Assembly: GCF_021462265.1 (NCBI RefSeq)
Contig: NZ_JAJONF010000046.1
Location: 1-64,000, forward strand
DNA from: Streptomyces shenzhenensis
Lineage (GTDB): Bacteria; Actinomycetota; Actinomycetes; Streptomycetales; Streptomycetaceae
DNA length: 64,000 nt
Direction: 5' to 3'
Part shown: positions 53,344 to 62,090 of the stretch, in pieces
Layout: every line of letters starts with the position of its first letter
How positions within the stretch are numbered: position 1 is the stretch's first letter
Program-made: the position numbers and the translations under genes
The notes under the pieces: model-generated
Told to the model about the DNA's origin: nothing
Database searches by the model: none
Seen by the model: only the letters and a program-made list of their open reading frames with translations

Positions 53344-54684
53344 ATGCCTCGATTAGCTCTTCGTGTGTTGGCCGCCGTGGTGGGCACGCTGACGCTTGTG
53401 GCCGGATGCGGCGGGGGTGACGGCGGAGCGGGCCAGGGCCGGCGTCCGGCCGGTGTGCATGTCACGATCCGGGTGCCCGGCGACGCCCCGACGATCTCGG
53501 CCGCGGTGTCGCTGGCCCGGCCCGGTGACCTGGTACTGGTCTCTCCCGGCGTGTACCACGAGTCGGTGCGGATCGACACGGCTCGTGTCACCCTTCGCGG
53601 CGCGTCCCGGGACAAGGTCGTCATCGACGGGCGGTTGCGGCAGCCGAACGGTGTCGTCGTCGCGGCACCCGGGGTGGCCGTGGAGAACCTGACCGTGCGC
53701 AACAACACGCAGAACGGGGTGCTGGTCACCGGTTCGGCGAAGGCGGCCGCCGGACTGCCGGGACAGAGCGGCGGCTACGACACCGGCGACGAGCCCGTGA
53801 CCTTCCTGAAGTCGTTCCTGGTCTCGTACGTGACCGCGACCCGCAACGGTCTGTACGGGATCTACGCGTTCTCCGCGCAGAACGGTGTCATCGAGCACTC
53901 GTACGCGTCGGGCGGGGCCGACTCGGGGATCTACGTCGGGCAGTGCAAGCCGTGCCGGATCGTGGTGCGGGACAACGTCGCCGAACTCAACGCGGTCGGT
54001 TACGAAGGCACCAACGCCGGCGGAGACATGTACGTGGTCGGCAACCGCCTGGTCGGCAACCGGGTCGGCCTGACCACCGACTCCGACCACCAGGAGAAGC
54101 TGCTTCCGCAGCGGGGCGCCGTCGTCGCGGGCAACCTGATCGCCGCCAACCAGCAGTCGGCCACCCCGGAGCAGGCCGACGGCGGATGGGGCACCGGCAT
54201 CGGCATCGACGGCGGCAGCGACAACCGGTTCGTCCGCAACCGCGTCACCGGCAACAGCAACGCCGGCCTGGTGATCACCGCGACCGCCGACCTGCCTCCG
54301 GACGGCAACCAGATCGTGGAGAACACGTTCACCGGCAACGGCGTCGACGTCGGCTGGACGTTCCCCACCGCGACCCGGGGCCGGGGCAACTGCCTGCGCG
54401 GCAACGCTCTGCGGACCACGGTGCCCGCCCGGCTCACGACGACCGCGTCCTGCCCGACCGCGTCCGGGTCGCTCTCACCGGCCGGCCGTTGGACGATGCC
54501 GACGGCACCCGGTGGCATCCCGTTCACCGAGGTCGCGGCGCCCGGTCCACAGCCGCAGTTCCCCGGCGCCCGCACCACGGGAGCCACCGCCGTCCCGGCC
54601 GTTCCGGCCCTGCCGGATCCGGCGGGCGTCCCCCTGCCGCCGGCGTCCCTGCTCGCCGCGAACGCGCGGGTGCGGACGTCCTGA
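53344..54684 (+). CDS. Right-handed beta-helix lipoprotein with an early TTA codon
   Basis: A 446-residue exported protein. The signal peptide ends in the lipobox LVAGC. From about residue 60 the chain has the repeats of a parallel beta-helix (RNNTQNGVLVTG, NGLYGIYAFSAQNGVIEHS, DSGIYVG, NAGLVITATADLPPDGNQIV), as in NosD-like or polysaccharide-binding proteins. The C-terminal 80 residues are Pro/Thr/Ala-rich. No lyase catalytic residues are apparent. Codon 4 is TTA (53353-53355), so bldA should limit it to late growth. Start: ATG 53344; an ATG six codons upstream (53326) is possible. It is divergent from the DyP gene and lies between glxA and cslZ, so a role in handling surface glycan is inferred. 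Confidence 0.8.
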   Translation: MPRLALRVLAAVVGTLTLVAGCGGGDGGAGQGRRPAGVHVTIRVPGDAPTISAAVSLARPGDLVLVSPGVYHESVRIDTARVTLRGASRDKVVIDGRLRQPNGVVVAAPGVAVENLTVRNNTQNGVLVTGSAKAAAGLPGQSGGYDTGDEPVTFLKSFLVSYVTATRNGLYGIYAFSAQNGVIEHSYASGGADSGIYVGQCKPCRIVVRDNVAELNAVGYEGTNAGGDMYVVGNRLVGNRVGLTTDSDHQEKLLPQRGAVVAGNLIAANQQSATPEQADGGWGTGIGIDGGSDNRFVRNRVTGNSNAGLVITATADLPPDGNQIVENTFTGNGVDVGWTFPTATRGRGNCLRGNALRTTVPARLTTTASCPTASGSLSPAGRWTMPTAPGGIPFTEVAAPGPQPQFPGARTTGATAVPAVPALPDPAGVPLPPASLLAANARVRTS

Positions 54685-54691
54685 GCAGCGG

Positions 54692-55510
54692 CTACCGCGT
54701 CGGGGTGACTCCGGGTACCGGCTTCACGGGAACGTACGTGTGGGTGTCGAAATCGATGACCACCGGCTGTGGCTCGGAACCCACGCTGACGCGGACCCGG
54801 TACATGGTGCCGTCCGAGCCGACCCAGTAGCGCACGCTGCCCGCCGTACCGGCGCGTTCGCGGGAGGACGGCCCGGTCATGACGTCCACCCGGTGCCCGT
54901 CCACCTCGTCCCGGCCCCACCAGGCGGCGCCGTTCTGCGGCAGCAGCTGGGCGTTGTCCGGCCGGTCGCTGCCGAGACCGAGCGCGATGGTCAGCGAACT
55001 GTCCAGCGAGCTGCCCGACGACTGCAGCGGACGGCCGTACCAGCCGGCGGAGGGCGGCGAGGCGGGTGCGTGCGCCGGGGCGTTCGCCATCGGGTGGAAG
55101 AACACCGAGGCGGCCGTCCACTCGATCAGCCCGTCGCTGGAGGTGCCGCGTCCGCTGCCGTGCACCACGCCGTAACCGAGCTTGCCCCGGTAGTCGACGG
55201 ACCCGGTGACGGTCAGCCCGCCGGCGGTGCCCGGCACCGTGATCGTCACGGCGCGGCCGTGCGCCTCGTAGTTGCGGAACCGTGTGATCGCCAGCTGGTT
55301 CGCCTCGTCCGGCGTCAGTGCGCGCGGACCGCCGGGGCCGGAGCCGCCGGCGGTGAGCAGCAGTGCGGCCACCACGACGGCCGCGGCGCCGGCCACCGCG
55401 CCGATGACGGCCGCCGCCCGGCGTGGCCGCGGCCATCGGCGCCGGTCAGCCGCACGCCCCGGTAGAGGTTGCTTGCCTGTCGCACTGCGCACCCGGCTCG
55501 ACGCTGACAC
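54692..55510 (-). CDS. Membrane-anchored hypothetical protein
   Basis: A 272-residue protein starting with GTG at 55510. A basic N-terminus (RRRWPRPRRAAA) leads into one membrane segment at about 34-55 (VIGAVAGAAAVVVAALLLTA); the rest is extracytoplasmic and beta-rich (AVTITVPGTAGGLTVTGSVD, DEVDGHRVDVMTG, SVRYWVGSDGTMYRVRVSVG). The folds of LolA/LppX-like lipid-binding proteins have similar strand patterns, but I cannot assign it. It ends 7 bp from the convergent beta-helix gene. The surface protein gene upstream on the same strand stops 134 bp away... reading direction puts this gene upstream of the others only by position, so co-transcription is not assumed. Confidence 0.72.
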   Translation of the reverse strand: MSASSRVRSATGKQPLPGRAADRRRWPRPRRAAAVIGAVAGAAAVVVAALLLTAGGSGPGGPRALTPDEANQLAITRFRNYEAHGRAVTITVPGTAGGLTVTGSVDYRGKLGYGVVHGSGRGTSSDGLIEWTAASVFFHPMANAPAHAPASPPSAGWYGRPLQSSGSSLDSSLTIALGLGSDRPDNAQLLPQNGAAWWGRDEVDGHRVDVMTGPSSRERAGTAGSVRYWVGSDGTMYRVRVSVGSEPQPVVIDFDTHTYVPVKPVPGVTPTR

Positions 55511-55644
55511 TCTTCCGATCCGTCCTCTCTGTCACCAGTCACCACCCCGTTCGGCCGCCGTGCGGTCGCGGCGCCGCCGAGACGTGATCTGCCCGACCGC
55601 GCCATCCGGGCCGCGGTCGGGCAGATCACTGTCGTTCCGTTCGT

Positions 55645-58155
55645 TCAGTGCTTCTGGGCGCGACGCTTCCGGCTCAGGAACGCGACGACCACGCCCGCAC
55701 CCACCAGCAGGCCGGTGAGGGCGAGCATCCCCGGCAGCCCGGTCATACCGGTGTGCGCCAGCGAACCCGTGCTGCCCCCGGCCGGGGCCGGGTTGTTGGC
55801 GGGCGGCTTGGGTGACGGCGGCGCGGAGGCCGGCGGCGAGGTCGGCGCCGGGCTCGGAGTCGGCGTCGGACTCGGGGTCGCCTTCGGGACGTACACCCCG
55901 GCGTCGATGGTGTGATCGACCCCGCCGGGCTTGTCGGGTGCCGTGACGGGCGCGTAGCCGTTGCACAGCCGGCCGGTGGTCGGCGGGGTCACATTGGAGT
56001 CGTGCGCCCGGTCGGCGCCGGCTCGCGGGAGCGTGAACCTCAGCTTGCTCGCCGGGGGCTGTTCGGGCACCTTGCTGGTGTCCGCGGTGCACACGTCGAA
56101 CTGCACCGTGTACTTCGCGCCCGGCGTGAGCTGGTACGCGGCGCCGACACCACCGAAGTAGTACTCGCCGGCGGCATCGGTTTTGGTCGTGGCGACCTGT
56201 TTGCCGTCCGCGTCCAGCAGGTTGACCGTCGCCCCCGGCAGCAGCACGTGCCCCGGGTCCTGGATCCCGTTGTGGTCGCCGTCGAACCAGACGACGTTGC
56301 CGATCTGGACCGGCGCGTTCGCCGCCGCGTACGCGATGTCACCGAGCCCGCCGGCCTTGCCGAACCCGCCGCCTTGTTCCTGGCTGACGAACTGGAACCC
56401 GTTGTGGGTCGGGTCGTTGCCCGGGCCCTGACCGGTCGTGATGTCGTGGTACCCGGTACCTGAGGTCGCGACGTTGACGACCGGGTCGAACTCGGTGCTG
56501 ACGACCCACTGCTGCCGCGGGATGTAGGCCACCGACCCCAGCGCGGTCTCCTGGTGCGCGTTGGCGTAGAAGTCGCCCGGGAAGTACTCGACGACATCGG
56601 CGGCCTGGCCGCCGTTGTTGGCGGAGGTCGCGTGGTTGGGGCAGCTCCCGGTGCCTTCCCACTGGTATTCCCCGGTGGAAGTGGCGCAGACCATGGTGAT
56701 GTCACCACCGGACATGCCGGTTTCCGCCGTGGGGACCCCCGGGCGGGGGTCCAGCCCTCCCCAGCTGAGCACGTCCATGAACCGGTCGCGGAAACCCAGG
56801 ATCATCGAGCCGTCGCGGCCGAAGGCGAGGGAGGCCAGCTCCGGCTGCGGATCGATGAAGTTGTTGCTGTCGGGGGCCATCCTCCGTTCGTCCCACGTGG
56901 CCAGGCTGGTGTTCCACGGGTTCCAGTGGGTGGCCTTGTCGCCGGAACCGAAGACGCTGCCACGCTTCTCGGTGAGCTCGTGGGTCAGCACCGTGGTGAA
57001 CCGCTTGCCGTCATAGGTGTAGACGACGGCTTTCAGGTCCGCGCGCTGCTGCGTGCTCTCCGCGCTGCACACGCCGCCGACGTACAGGGTGTTGTCGTGG
57101 ACGGAGAGACCGAACGGCCGCCAGTCGCCGGAACTCGCGCACCCCGGGTCCGGGATCCGCGCCACCGACTTGGGCAGCGCGGCGGTGGCCCCGGTGGCGT
57201 CGAAGCTCACCAGGCTGCGGGTCAGCAGGTTCACCGCGTACAGCGTGGAGCCGTCCTCCGACAGGGCCAGACCGCCGATGCTCTCCTTGCCCGGTGCGTC
57301 GGTGAACCCCGGGTCCTTGATCATGTCGGCGGTGTCGTGCGGTGTCACCGCGGCGGCCGGCACCCGCGCGAACAGCTTCGGCGCACCCGAGCCGTTGACC
57401 GGCACCGTGTAGATCGCGCCGGCGCCCTTCGGCCCGTAGGGGGCGTACCGGCGGGCGAACGCGCTCTGGAACAGCCGGGTCCGGTACTTGTCGTACGCCA
57501 GCCCGAACGTCGTGCCCACCTGGTTCTGCGTGGCCAGCGTGGCCGGGCACGCCACATCGGTGGGACACGTGCCCCGGGTCTCCGTCCCGAACGCCACCAG
57601 GGCCCGGGTGTCGGTTCCGCCTGCGCCGTTCTGGACCGGTACGAAGTACCGGGAGTCCGGCAGCGTGTAGTCGGCCGGGTCCCACACCCCTGTCACCACC
57701 GAGGCGTTCTTTCCGTCCGACACGTCCACGAACGACGTGAAGCTGTCGAAGTGGTTGTCCGCCGTCGACGCGGGCGCCGCCCGCAGATGGCCGCTGTAGG
57801 GTGCCGGGACGCTGACGTCGACGCGGTACCGGCCGCCGCTCAGCTCCGTCGACCCCGACACCACGACCTTCCCGGTGGCATCCGTGACGCCGGTGACGTC
57901 GTGCCCGGCGGGGTCGGAGATCTTCACCTTCATGCCCCGCTGCGGCACGTCCATCGTCGCGTTGATCACGCCGGTGCCGAAGAAGTCGCGCAGCACCTGG
58001 ACCGTGAGCGTGCCGTCGGCGGCCGAAGCGGTGGCCGGTCCGGCCGCCGCCCCGATGGCGCCGCCCGCCAGCAGAAGAACTGACAACCCGATGCGCGCCG
58101 GCGGCTCCAGAAGCCTCCAGGATAACCGGCGCGGATCTCTGCCGACCCGGTTCAT
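55645..58155 (-). CDS. Large sortase-anchored surface protein with LAHTG signal
   Basis: An 836-residue exported protein. A signal peptide (about 1-47, ending TASA) is followed by a CNA-B-like domain (about 50-125), a propeller-like region with repeated blade segments such as GLALSEDGSTLYAVNLLTRS (about 180-590), an SdrD-B-like domain (IGNVVWFDGDHNGIQDPG, about 620-740), a Pro/Ser/Thr stalk (PSPTPTPSPAP) and, at residues 799-803, LAHTG before a hydrophobic segment and RKRR tail. LAxTG is the motif used by Streptomyces housekeeping (class E) sortases, as in long chaplins. The start at 58155 has GGAGTG nine bases upstream. A sortase gene lies 1.7 kb away on the same strand. It is probably an adhesin or glycan-binding wall protein. 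Confidence 0.85.
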   Translation of the reverse strand: MNRVGRDPRRLSWRLLEPPARIGLSVLLLAGGAIGAAAGPATASAADGTLTVQVLRDFFGTGVINATMDVPQRGMKVKISDPAGHDVTGVTDATGKVVVSGSTELSGGRYRVDVSVPAPYSGHLRAAPASTADNHFDSFTSFVDVSDGKNASVVTGVWDPADYTLPDSRYFVPVQNGAGGTDTRALVAFGTETRGTCPTDVACPATLATQNQVGTTFGLAYDKYRTRLFQSAFARRYAPYGPKGAGAIYTVPVNGSGAPKLFARVPAAAVTPHDTADMIKDPGFTDAPGKESIGGLALSEDGSTLYAVNLLTRSLVSFDATGATAALPKSVARIPDPGCASSGDWRPFGLSVHDNTLYVGGVCSAESTQQRADLKAVVYTYDGKRFTTVLTHELTEKRGSVFGSGDKATHWNPWNTSLATWDERRMAPDSNNFIDPQPELASLAFGRDGSMILGFRDRFMDVLSWGGLDPRPGVPTAETGMSGGDITMVCATSTGEYQWEGTGSCPNHATSANNGGQAADVVEYFPGDFYANAHQETALGSVAYIPRQQWVVSTEFDPVVNVATSGTGYHDITTGQGPGNDPTHNGFQFVSQEQGGGFGKAGGLGDIAYAAANAPVQIGNVVWFDGDHNGIQDPGHVLLPGATVNLLDADGKQVATTKTDAAGEYYFGGVGAAYQLTPGAKYTVQFDVCTADTSKVPEQPPASKLRFTLPRAGADRAHDSNVTPPTTGRLCNGYAPVTAPDKPGGVDHTIDAGVYVPKATPSPTPTPSPAPTSPPASAPPSPKPPANNPAPAGGSTGSLAHTGMTGLPGMLALTGLLVGAGVVVAFLSRKRRAQKH

Positions 58156-58552
58156 GGCATCACACTCCATACTTCTCGTCGTGAGAACGAAGGGGCCGCT
58201 TCTCACCGCACGTCACGGAAAACAAAAAGGGCCCACTGCCGCGGCATGGACCGATTGTGATGATCGTCTGATGATATTGTGGGTGAACTGTAAGCATCGC
58301 GGAACAGGAAAAGCGAACACGCGTTCCCGCAGCTCAATCACGGTGTCTTCACCCCACCACCGACCTCACCGATCGCCATTGCGAGCAGCGCGCGACATCC
58401 TATCCGCTTGAGTCTCGCGGTCACCACCAGAATCCGGGGCATCCATCGGATCAGCGAAAATGTCCGAACACCCGGAGAATGATGACCGAAATGAAGTGCG
58501 ACAGTGCAATGCACGGACGCAGGCACGAGATCGAATGCCTCTCGAATACGGC
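58156..58552. other. 397-bp gap, lower GC, upstream of the surface protein gene
   Basis: No gene. The DNA is clearly less GC-rich than the rest of the window (for example TGATGATATTGTGGGTGAAC near 58261). On the minus strand the transcript leading to the surface protein would pass GGGCCCTTTTTGTTTTCC (58214-58231), a T-run after a GC block that might act as an attenuator. GCGGAACAGG near 58299 and TTCC-type repeats are present. I cannot fix a promoter. The lower GC suggests that the surface gene came with its own control region. Confidence 0.45.
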
Positions 58553-59581
58553 CTAGCTATCCGATCCCTGCGCCAATTTCAAGGCGTAAGCCGGCCACCA
58601 GTCGCCTGCCCGGGGGCCGCCCTTGCAGGTGCCGTCCGACTCCCCCGGGCGCTTGACCCACAGGTAGGCGTCCACCAGCGGGTCGGCCGTCTTAGTCGTC
58701 GGCGTCTCTCCCAGGGCCCGGCCCGGCGGGTTGCACCACCGCTGGTCCGGGGCGCCGCCCGCGTACGGGCCGTTGCCGTTTCTGCTGGTGTCGATGACGA
58801 AGTGCTTGTCGCCGACCTTCCGCGAGAGCTGCTTGCCGTAGGTGACGGAGTCCTGGGTGGAGTAGAAGTTGGAGACGTTGACCGCGAAGCCGTCGGCCTG
58901 GCCGACGCCTGCCTGCTGAAGGGGCTGGTAGATCTGGTCGGGGTGGCCCCAGCCGGCGTTGCCCGCGTCCAGGTAGACCCTGGTGTTCTTCAGGGACTTG
59001 AGCCTGGTGATCGCGCCGCGCAGCAAGTCGTAGCGTTCCTCGGCGAACCGGGCGGGGGTGCAGCCGTCGACGAGGTGCAGTACTGCGTCCGGTTCCAGGA
59101 CGATCGTGGCGGGGCGGTCCTGGACGCCGTTCGCGACCCCGTCGATCCACGCCCGGTACGCGTCGCCGTCGGCGGCGCCGCCCTGGCTGTACTGGCCGCA
59201 GTCGCGGTGCGGGAGGTTGTAAAGGACAAGGAGGGCGGTGCGGTCGGACTTCTGGGCGGCCTCGGTGAAGCCGCGCGCCTCCTGTTCCGGGTTCTCCGGG
59301 CCGATCCACTCGCCGGTCGGCTGTGCCGCTATCTTGCGGATCTGCTCGGCGTCGCCGTCCTTGCCGGCCGTCGCGTAGGCCTTCACCTGGCGGGCCGCGT
59401 TGGAGTCCGGGTTCACCCAGAACGGGTCCGCCTCCTTGGGCTGTTGGGTGATCGCCGTCTGCCGGCCCACGGCCGGATCGGGCCCGCCCGAGCCGCCGCC
59501 CGAGGAGCAGCCGGCGAGCAGCAGCGCCGCCCCCAGTGCCCCGGCCCGGACCGCCGCGCGAGCCCCCCTGCTGTCGTACAT
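58553..59581 (-). CDS. cslZ: GH6 endoglucanase-like lipoprotein, CslZ type
   Basis: A 342-residue family 6 glycoside hydrolase. The signal peptide ends in LLLAGC, so it is a lipoprotein. The two family signatures are visible: YNLPHRDCGQYSQGGAAD (around residue 125) and ATIVLEPDAV, where the Asp is the proposed acid. The C-terminal part is shaped by VDAYLWVKRPGESDGTC. Family 6 enzymes cleave beta-1,4-glucans with inversion. In S. coelicolor cslZ lies next to glxA and is thought to trim or process the CslA product; here the two are 6.5 kb apart with four other genes between. The start at 59581 has GGGGGGAA. Confidence 0.86.
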   Translation of the reverse strand: MYDSRGARAAVRAGALGAALLLAGCSSGGGSGGPDPAVGRQTAITQQPKEADPFWVNPDSNAARQVKAYATAGKDGDAEQIRKIAAQPTGEWIGPENPEQEARGFTEAAQKSDRTALLVLYNLPHRDCGQYSQGGAADGDAYRAWIDGVANGVQDRPATIVLEPDAVLHLVDGCTPARFAEERYDLLRGAITRLKSLKNTRVYLDAGNAGWGHPDQIYQPLQQAGVGQADGFAVNVSNFYSTQDSVTYGKQLSRKVGDKHFVIDTSRNGNGPYAGGAPDQRWCNPPGRALGETPTTKTADPLVDAYLWVKRPGESDGTCKGGPRAGDWWPAYALKLAQGSDS

Positions 59582-59810
59582 CCAATTCCCCCCTGGGTGC
59601 ACTCGGCCAGGGCCCAATCGTGACATACCCACCGCACTCGGCACGAGATCGCCCAACTCCTGTCGGTGAGCTGTTACGGCCCCTGGTACGGGCGAACGCC
59701 GGGTCACTCCCGCGGCCCGAGCGCGCGTGGCCGAGGACCGGCCCGGTCGGCGGTCTCAGGGGAGCGGGCCGTCGACCGGGCGACAGGTGGGTGGGTCCGG
59801 TGCGGCCGCC

Positions 59811-60482
59811 CTATGCGGCGGTGCCGGTGAGGTACGCCGAGACGACCACGTTCGCCGTGTAGCTGTGGGTCGTCCGGTCGAAGGTGCCGCCGCAGGTGAT
59901 CAGGCGGAGCTCGGCACGGCCCGACTCCCGGGTCCCGTAGGCCTGTCGCGCGTCGAAGTGGTCGCGGGGCAGCACCCGGACGTCGTCGACGGTGAACTCG
60001 GCGACCGTGTTGTCGGCGCGGACCACGCGGATCGTCTCGCCGGGGCGCATCGTGCTGATCTTGTAGAAGACGGCGGGCCGGGTCTCGGTGTCGACGTGCC
60101 CGACCAGGACCGCGGTGCCGGCCGCGCCGGGGCGGGTCCCGGAGCCGTACCAGCCGACCACGCCGGGCTGGTCGAAGGGGGGCGGGTCGATCCCGCCGTA
60201 CCGGTCGAGACCGCGGGCCACCACGGGGGCCTGCACGCCCAGTTCCGGTATGTCGACGCGCTCGGGCACGGCCGAGGTCAACGGCTTGGCGGCGGGCGGG
60301 AGTTCGGGGTCGGACGGGGGGCGGCCGACGGCGGCCACGTCACCCGTGGTGGGGCCCGTCATCCCGTCGGGTATCTCGGTGACCCCACGGCCCCACAGCC
60401 ACAGCCCGAGCAGCAGGACCGCCCAGGCCACCCCGGTCAGCAGCCGTCCGGTGCCGGGGGAACGTTCGGTGTCGTCGGACAT
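59811..60482 (-). CDS. Class F-like sortase
   Basis: A 223-residue membrane-anchored transpeptidase. One N-terminal membrane segment (about 14-32, VAWAVLLLGLWLWGRG) precedes a sortase barrel with the histidine in VLVGHVDTE (about residue 130) and the cysteine in LRLITCGG (about 198); the downstream Arg is less clear (TFDRTTHSY). It joins surface proteins to the peptidoglycan cross-bridge. The nearest substrate candidate is the LAHTG protein encoded at 55645-58155. It follows a small anchored protein gene by 13 bp on the same strand, so the two form an operon. Confidence 0.85.
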   Translation of the reverse strand: MSDDTERSPGTGRLLTGVAWAVLLLGLWLWGRGVTEIPDGMTGPTTGDVAAVGRPPSDPELPPAAKPLTSAVPERVDIPELGVQAPVVARGLDRYGGIDPPPFDQPGVVGWYGSGTRPGAAGTAVLVGHVDTETRPAVFYKISTMRPGETIRVVRADNTVAEFTVDDVRVLPRDHFDARQAYGTRESGRAELRLITCGGTFDRTTHSYTANVVVSAYLTGTAA

Positions 60483-60495
60483 CGTGCTCCCGTCC

Positions 60496-61059
60496 TCAGC
60501 GCGAGCCGCGGCCGCGGCGGACGCTCAGCAGCCCGACGGCGGCCGCGGCGAAGGCGGCGAGGAGCAGCCCGGTCACCGCCTGCGCGGTGTCCGGACCGGC
60601 CGGGCGGGACTCCGCCGAGGCGAGCGGCGCGGTGCCTCCGCCGCCCGCGTGCACGGGCGCGACCGGCGAGGCGGGCACCGCACCGGGCACGTCCTGCTTG
60701 AGCGACTGCGGCAGTTGCGCCGACGACGGTACGACGCTGACGCTGCCGGTGACGGCGGAGCCGGCGCAGCTGACGTGCACGGTGTAGGTGCCGGCGCCGA
60801 TCGTGGAGCGGACCTGGGCCTGGCCGGTCAGGGCGCCGCCGGTGCCGCCGAGCCGGGCGTCCGAGACGAAGGCCGTCGAGGCGGCGGTGCCGGTCGTACC
60901 GGAGCAGCCGCTGACCCGTAGCGCCACGACGGACCCGGCGGGCGGGGAAGCCGGGGTCACGGTGACCCCCTGGCCGTCCGCCGCGTGGGCGGCTGTCGGG
61001 GCGAGTCCGGCGGCGCAGGCCAGGAGTCCGGTACAGAAAGTCAGGCGAAGTGAGCCCAT
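60496..61059 (-). CDS. Small exported protein with C-terminal membrane anchor
   Basis: A 187-residue protein with a signal peptide (about 1-27, ending AHA), an Ig-like beta-rich domain (about 30-110: VTVTPASPPAGSVVALRVSG, with Cys pairs) and a C-terminal membrane segment with a short basic tail (GLLLAAFAAAAVGLLSVRRG). It looks like a sortase-type surface protein, but no clear LPxTG or LAxTG motif precedes the anchor, so it may be simply membrane-held. The start at 61059 has GGAGG seven bases upstream. It is first in an operon with the sortase. Confidence 0.78.
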   Translation of the reverse strand: MGSLRLTFCTGLLACAAGLAPTAAHAADGQGVTVTPASPPAGSVVALRVSGCSGTTGTAASTAFVSDARLGGTGGALTGQAQVRSTIGAGTYTVHVSCAGSAVTGSVSVVPSSAQLPQSLKQDVPGAVPASPVAPVHAGGGGTAPLASAESRPAGPDTAQAVTGLLLAAFAAAAVGLLSVRRGRGSR

Positions 61060-61096
61060 CGTGAACCTCCAGATATCTGGAGGCTCCCCCGCACCG

Positions 61097-61123
61097 GGCG
61101 CCCCCGCATCCTCGGGGGGCGCC
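61097..61123. terminator. GC hairpin between the HAD gene and the sortase operon
   Basis: GGCGCCCCC (61097-61105) pairs with GGGGGCGCC (61115-61123). It lies 54 bp after the HAD gene stop on the minus strand and should separate that gene from the sortase operon. A perfect palindrome CCAGATATCTGG at 61069-61080 lies next to the sortase operon's ribosome site and could be an operator. Confidence 0.7.
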
Positions 61124-61176
61124 TTGTTGCTCCGTACGGGTGGTGACAGGTTTGGTGGCCGCCGGTCGCGGGCGGC

Positions 61177-61956
61177 TCAGACCAGGTCGACGAGGTCCGC
61201 GATCGACTCGACGACCTCGGAGGGCCGGAAGGGGTAGCGGTCGACGTCCTCCGGCTGGGTGACGCCGGAGAGCACCAGGAAGGTGCGCATGCCGGCCTCC
61301 AGGCCCGCGAGGACGTCGGTGTCCATCCGGTCGCCGATCATCGCGGAGGTCTCCGAGTGGGCGCCGATCGCGTTGAGGCCCGCCCGCATCATCAGCGGGT
61401 TGGGCTTGCCGACGAAGTAGGGCTTCTTGCCGGTCGCAGCGGTGATCAGCGCGGCGACCGAGCCGGTGGCGGGCAGGTCGCCCTCGGTGGACGGGCCGAC
61501 GTTGTCGGGGTTGGTGGCGATGAACCGGGCGCCGTCGTTGATCAGCCGTACCGCCTTGGTCAGCGCCTCGAAGGAGTAGGTGCGGGTCTCGCCGAGGATG
61601 ACGAAGTCGGGCTCGTGGTCGGTGAGGATGTACCCGATGTCGTGCAGCGCGGTGGTCAGGCCGGCCTCGCCGATGACGTAGGCGCTGCCGCCGGGCCGCT
61701 GGTCGTCCAGGAACTGGGCGGTGGCCAGCGCCGACGTCCAGATGTTGTCCACCGGCACGTCGAGCCCCATCCGGCGCAGCCGTGCGTGCAGGTCACGGGC
61801 GGTGTAGATGGAGTTGTTGGTGAGCACCAGGAAGGGCCGTCCGGACTCCCGCAGCTTCTTCAGGAAGGCGTCCGCCCCGGGGATCGGGACCCCTTCGTGG
61901 ATGAGGACCCCGTCCATGTCGGTGAGCCACGACTCGATGGGCTTGCGCTCTGCCAT
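61177..61956 (-). CDS. HAD-superfamily IIA phosphatase (NagD-like)
   Basis: A 259-residue cytoplasmic phosphatase. Motif I is LTDMDGVLIHEG (nucleophile D13 and D15), motif II is LVLTNNS, motif III carries the Lys in VGKPNPLMM and motif IV is AMIGDRMDTD. The squiggle and the C2-cap region (FVILGETRTYSFEALTKAV) place it in subfamily IIA with NagD and p-nitrophenylphosphatases. The substrate is open (nucleotide or sugar phosphates are typical). The start at 61956 has GGAGA. It lies next to a phosphonate-type importer on the same strand, with a 135-bp gap. Confidence 0.87.
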   Translation of the reverse strand: MAERKPIESWLTDMDGVLIHEGVPIPGADAFLKKLRESGRPFLVLTNNSIYTARDLHARLRRMGLDVPVDNIWTSALATAQFLDDQRPGGSAYVIGEAGLTTALHDIGYILTDHEPDFVILGETRTYSFEALTKAVRLINDGARFIATNPDNVGPSTEGDLPATGSVAALITAATGKKPYFVGKPNPLMMRAGLNAIGAHSETSAMIGDRMDTDVLAGLEAGMRTFLVLSGVTQPEDVDRYPFRPSEVVESIADLVDLV

Positions 61957-62090
61957 GTGGTGCGTCTCCTGGCGTGCGGATGGCGTAGGTGCGGGACATA
62001 CGTGAGCTGGGGCGCCGGAACCACGGCGTACCGACGCCCCCAGCCTAGACACACACCGGATCACCCGGGAATGCCCGGTTCACCTGCCGG

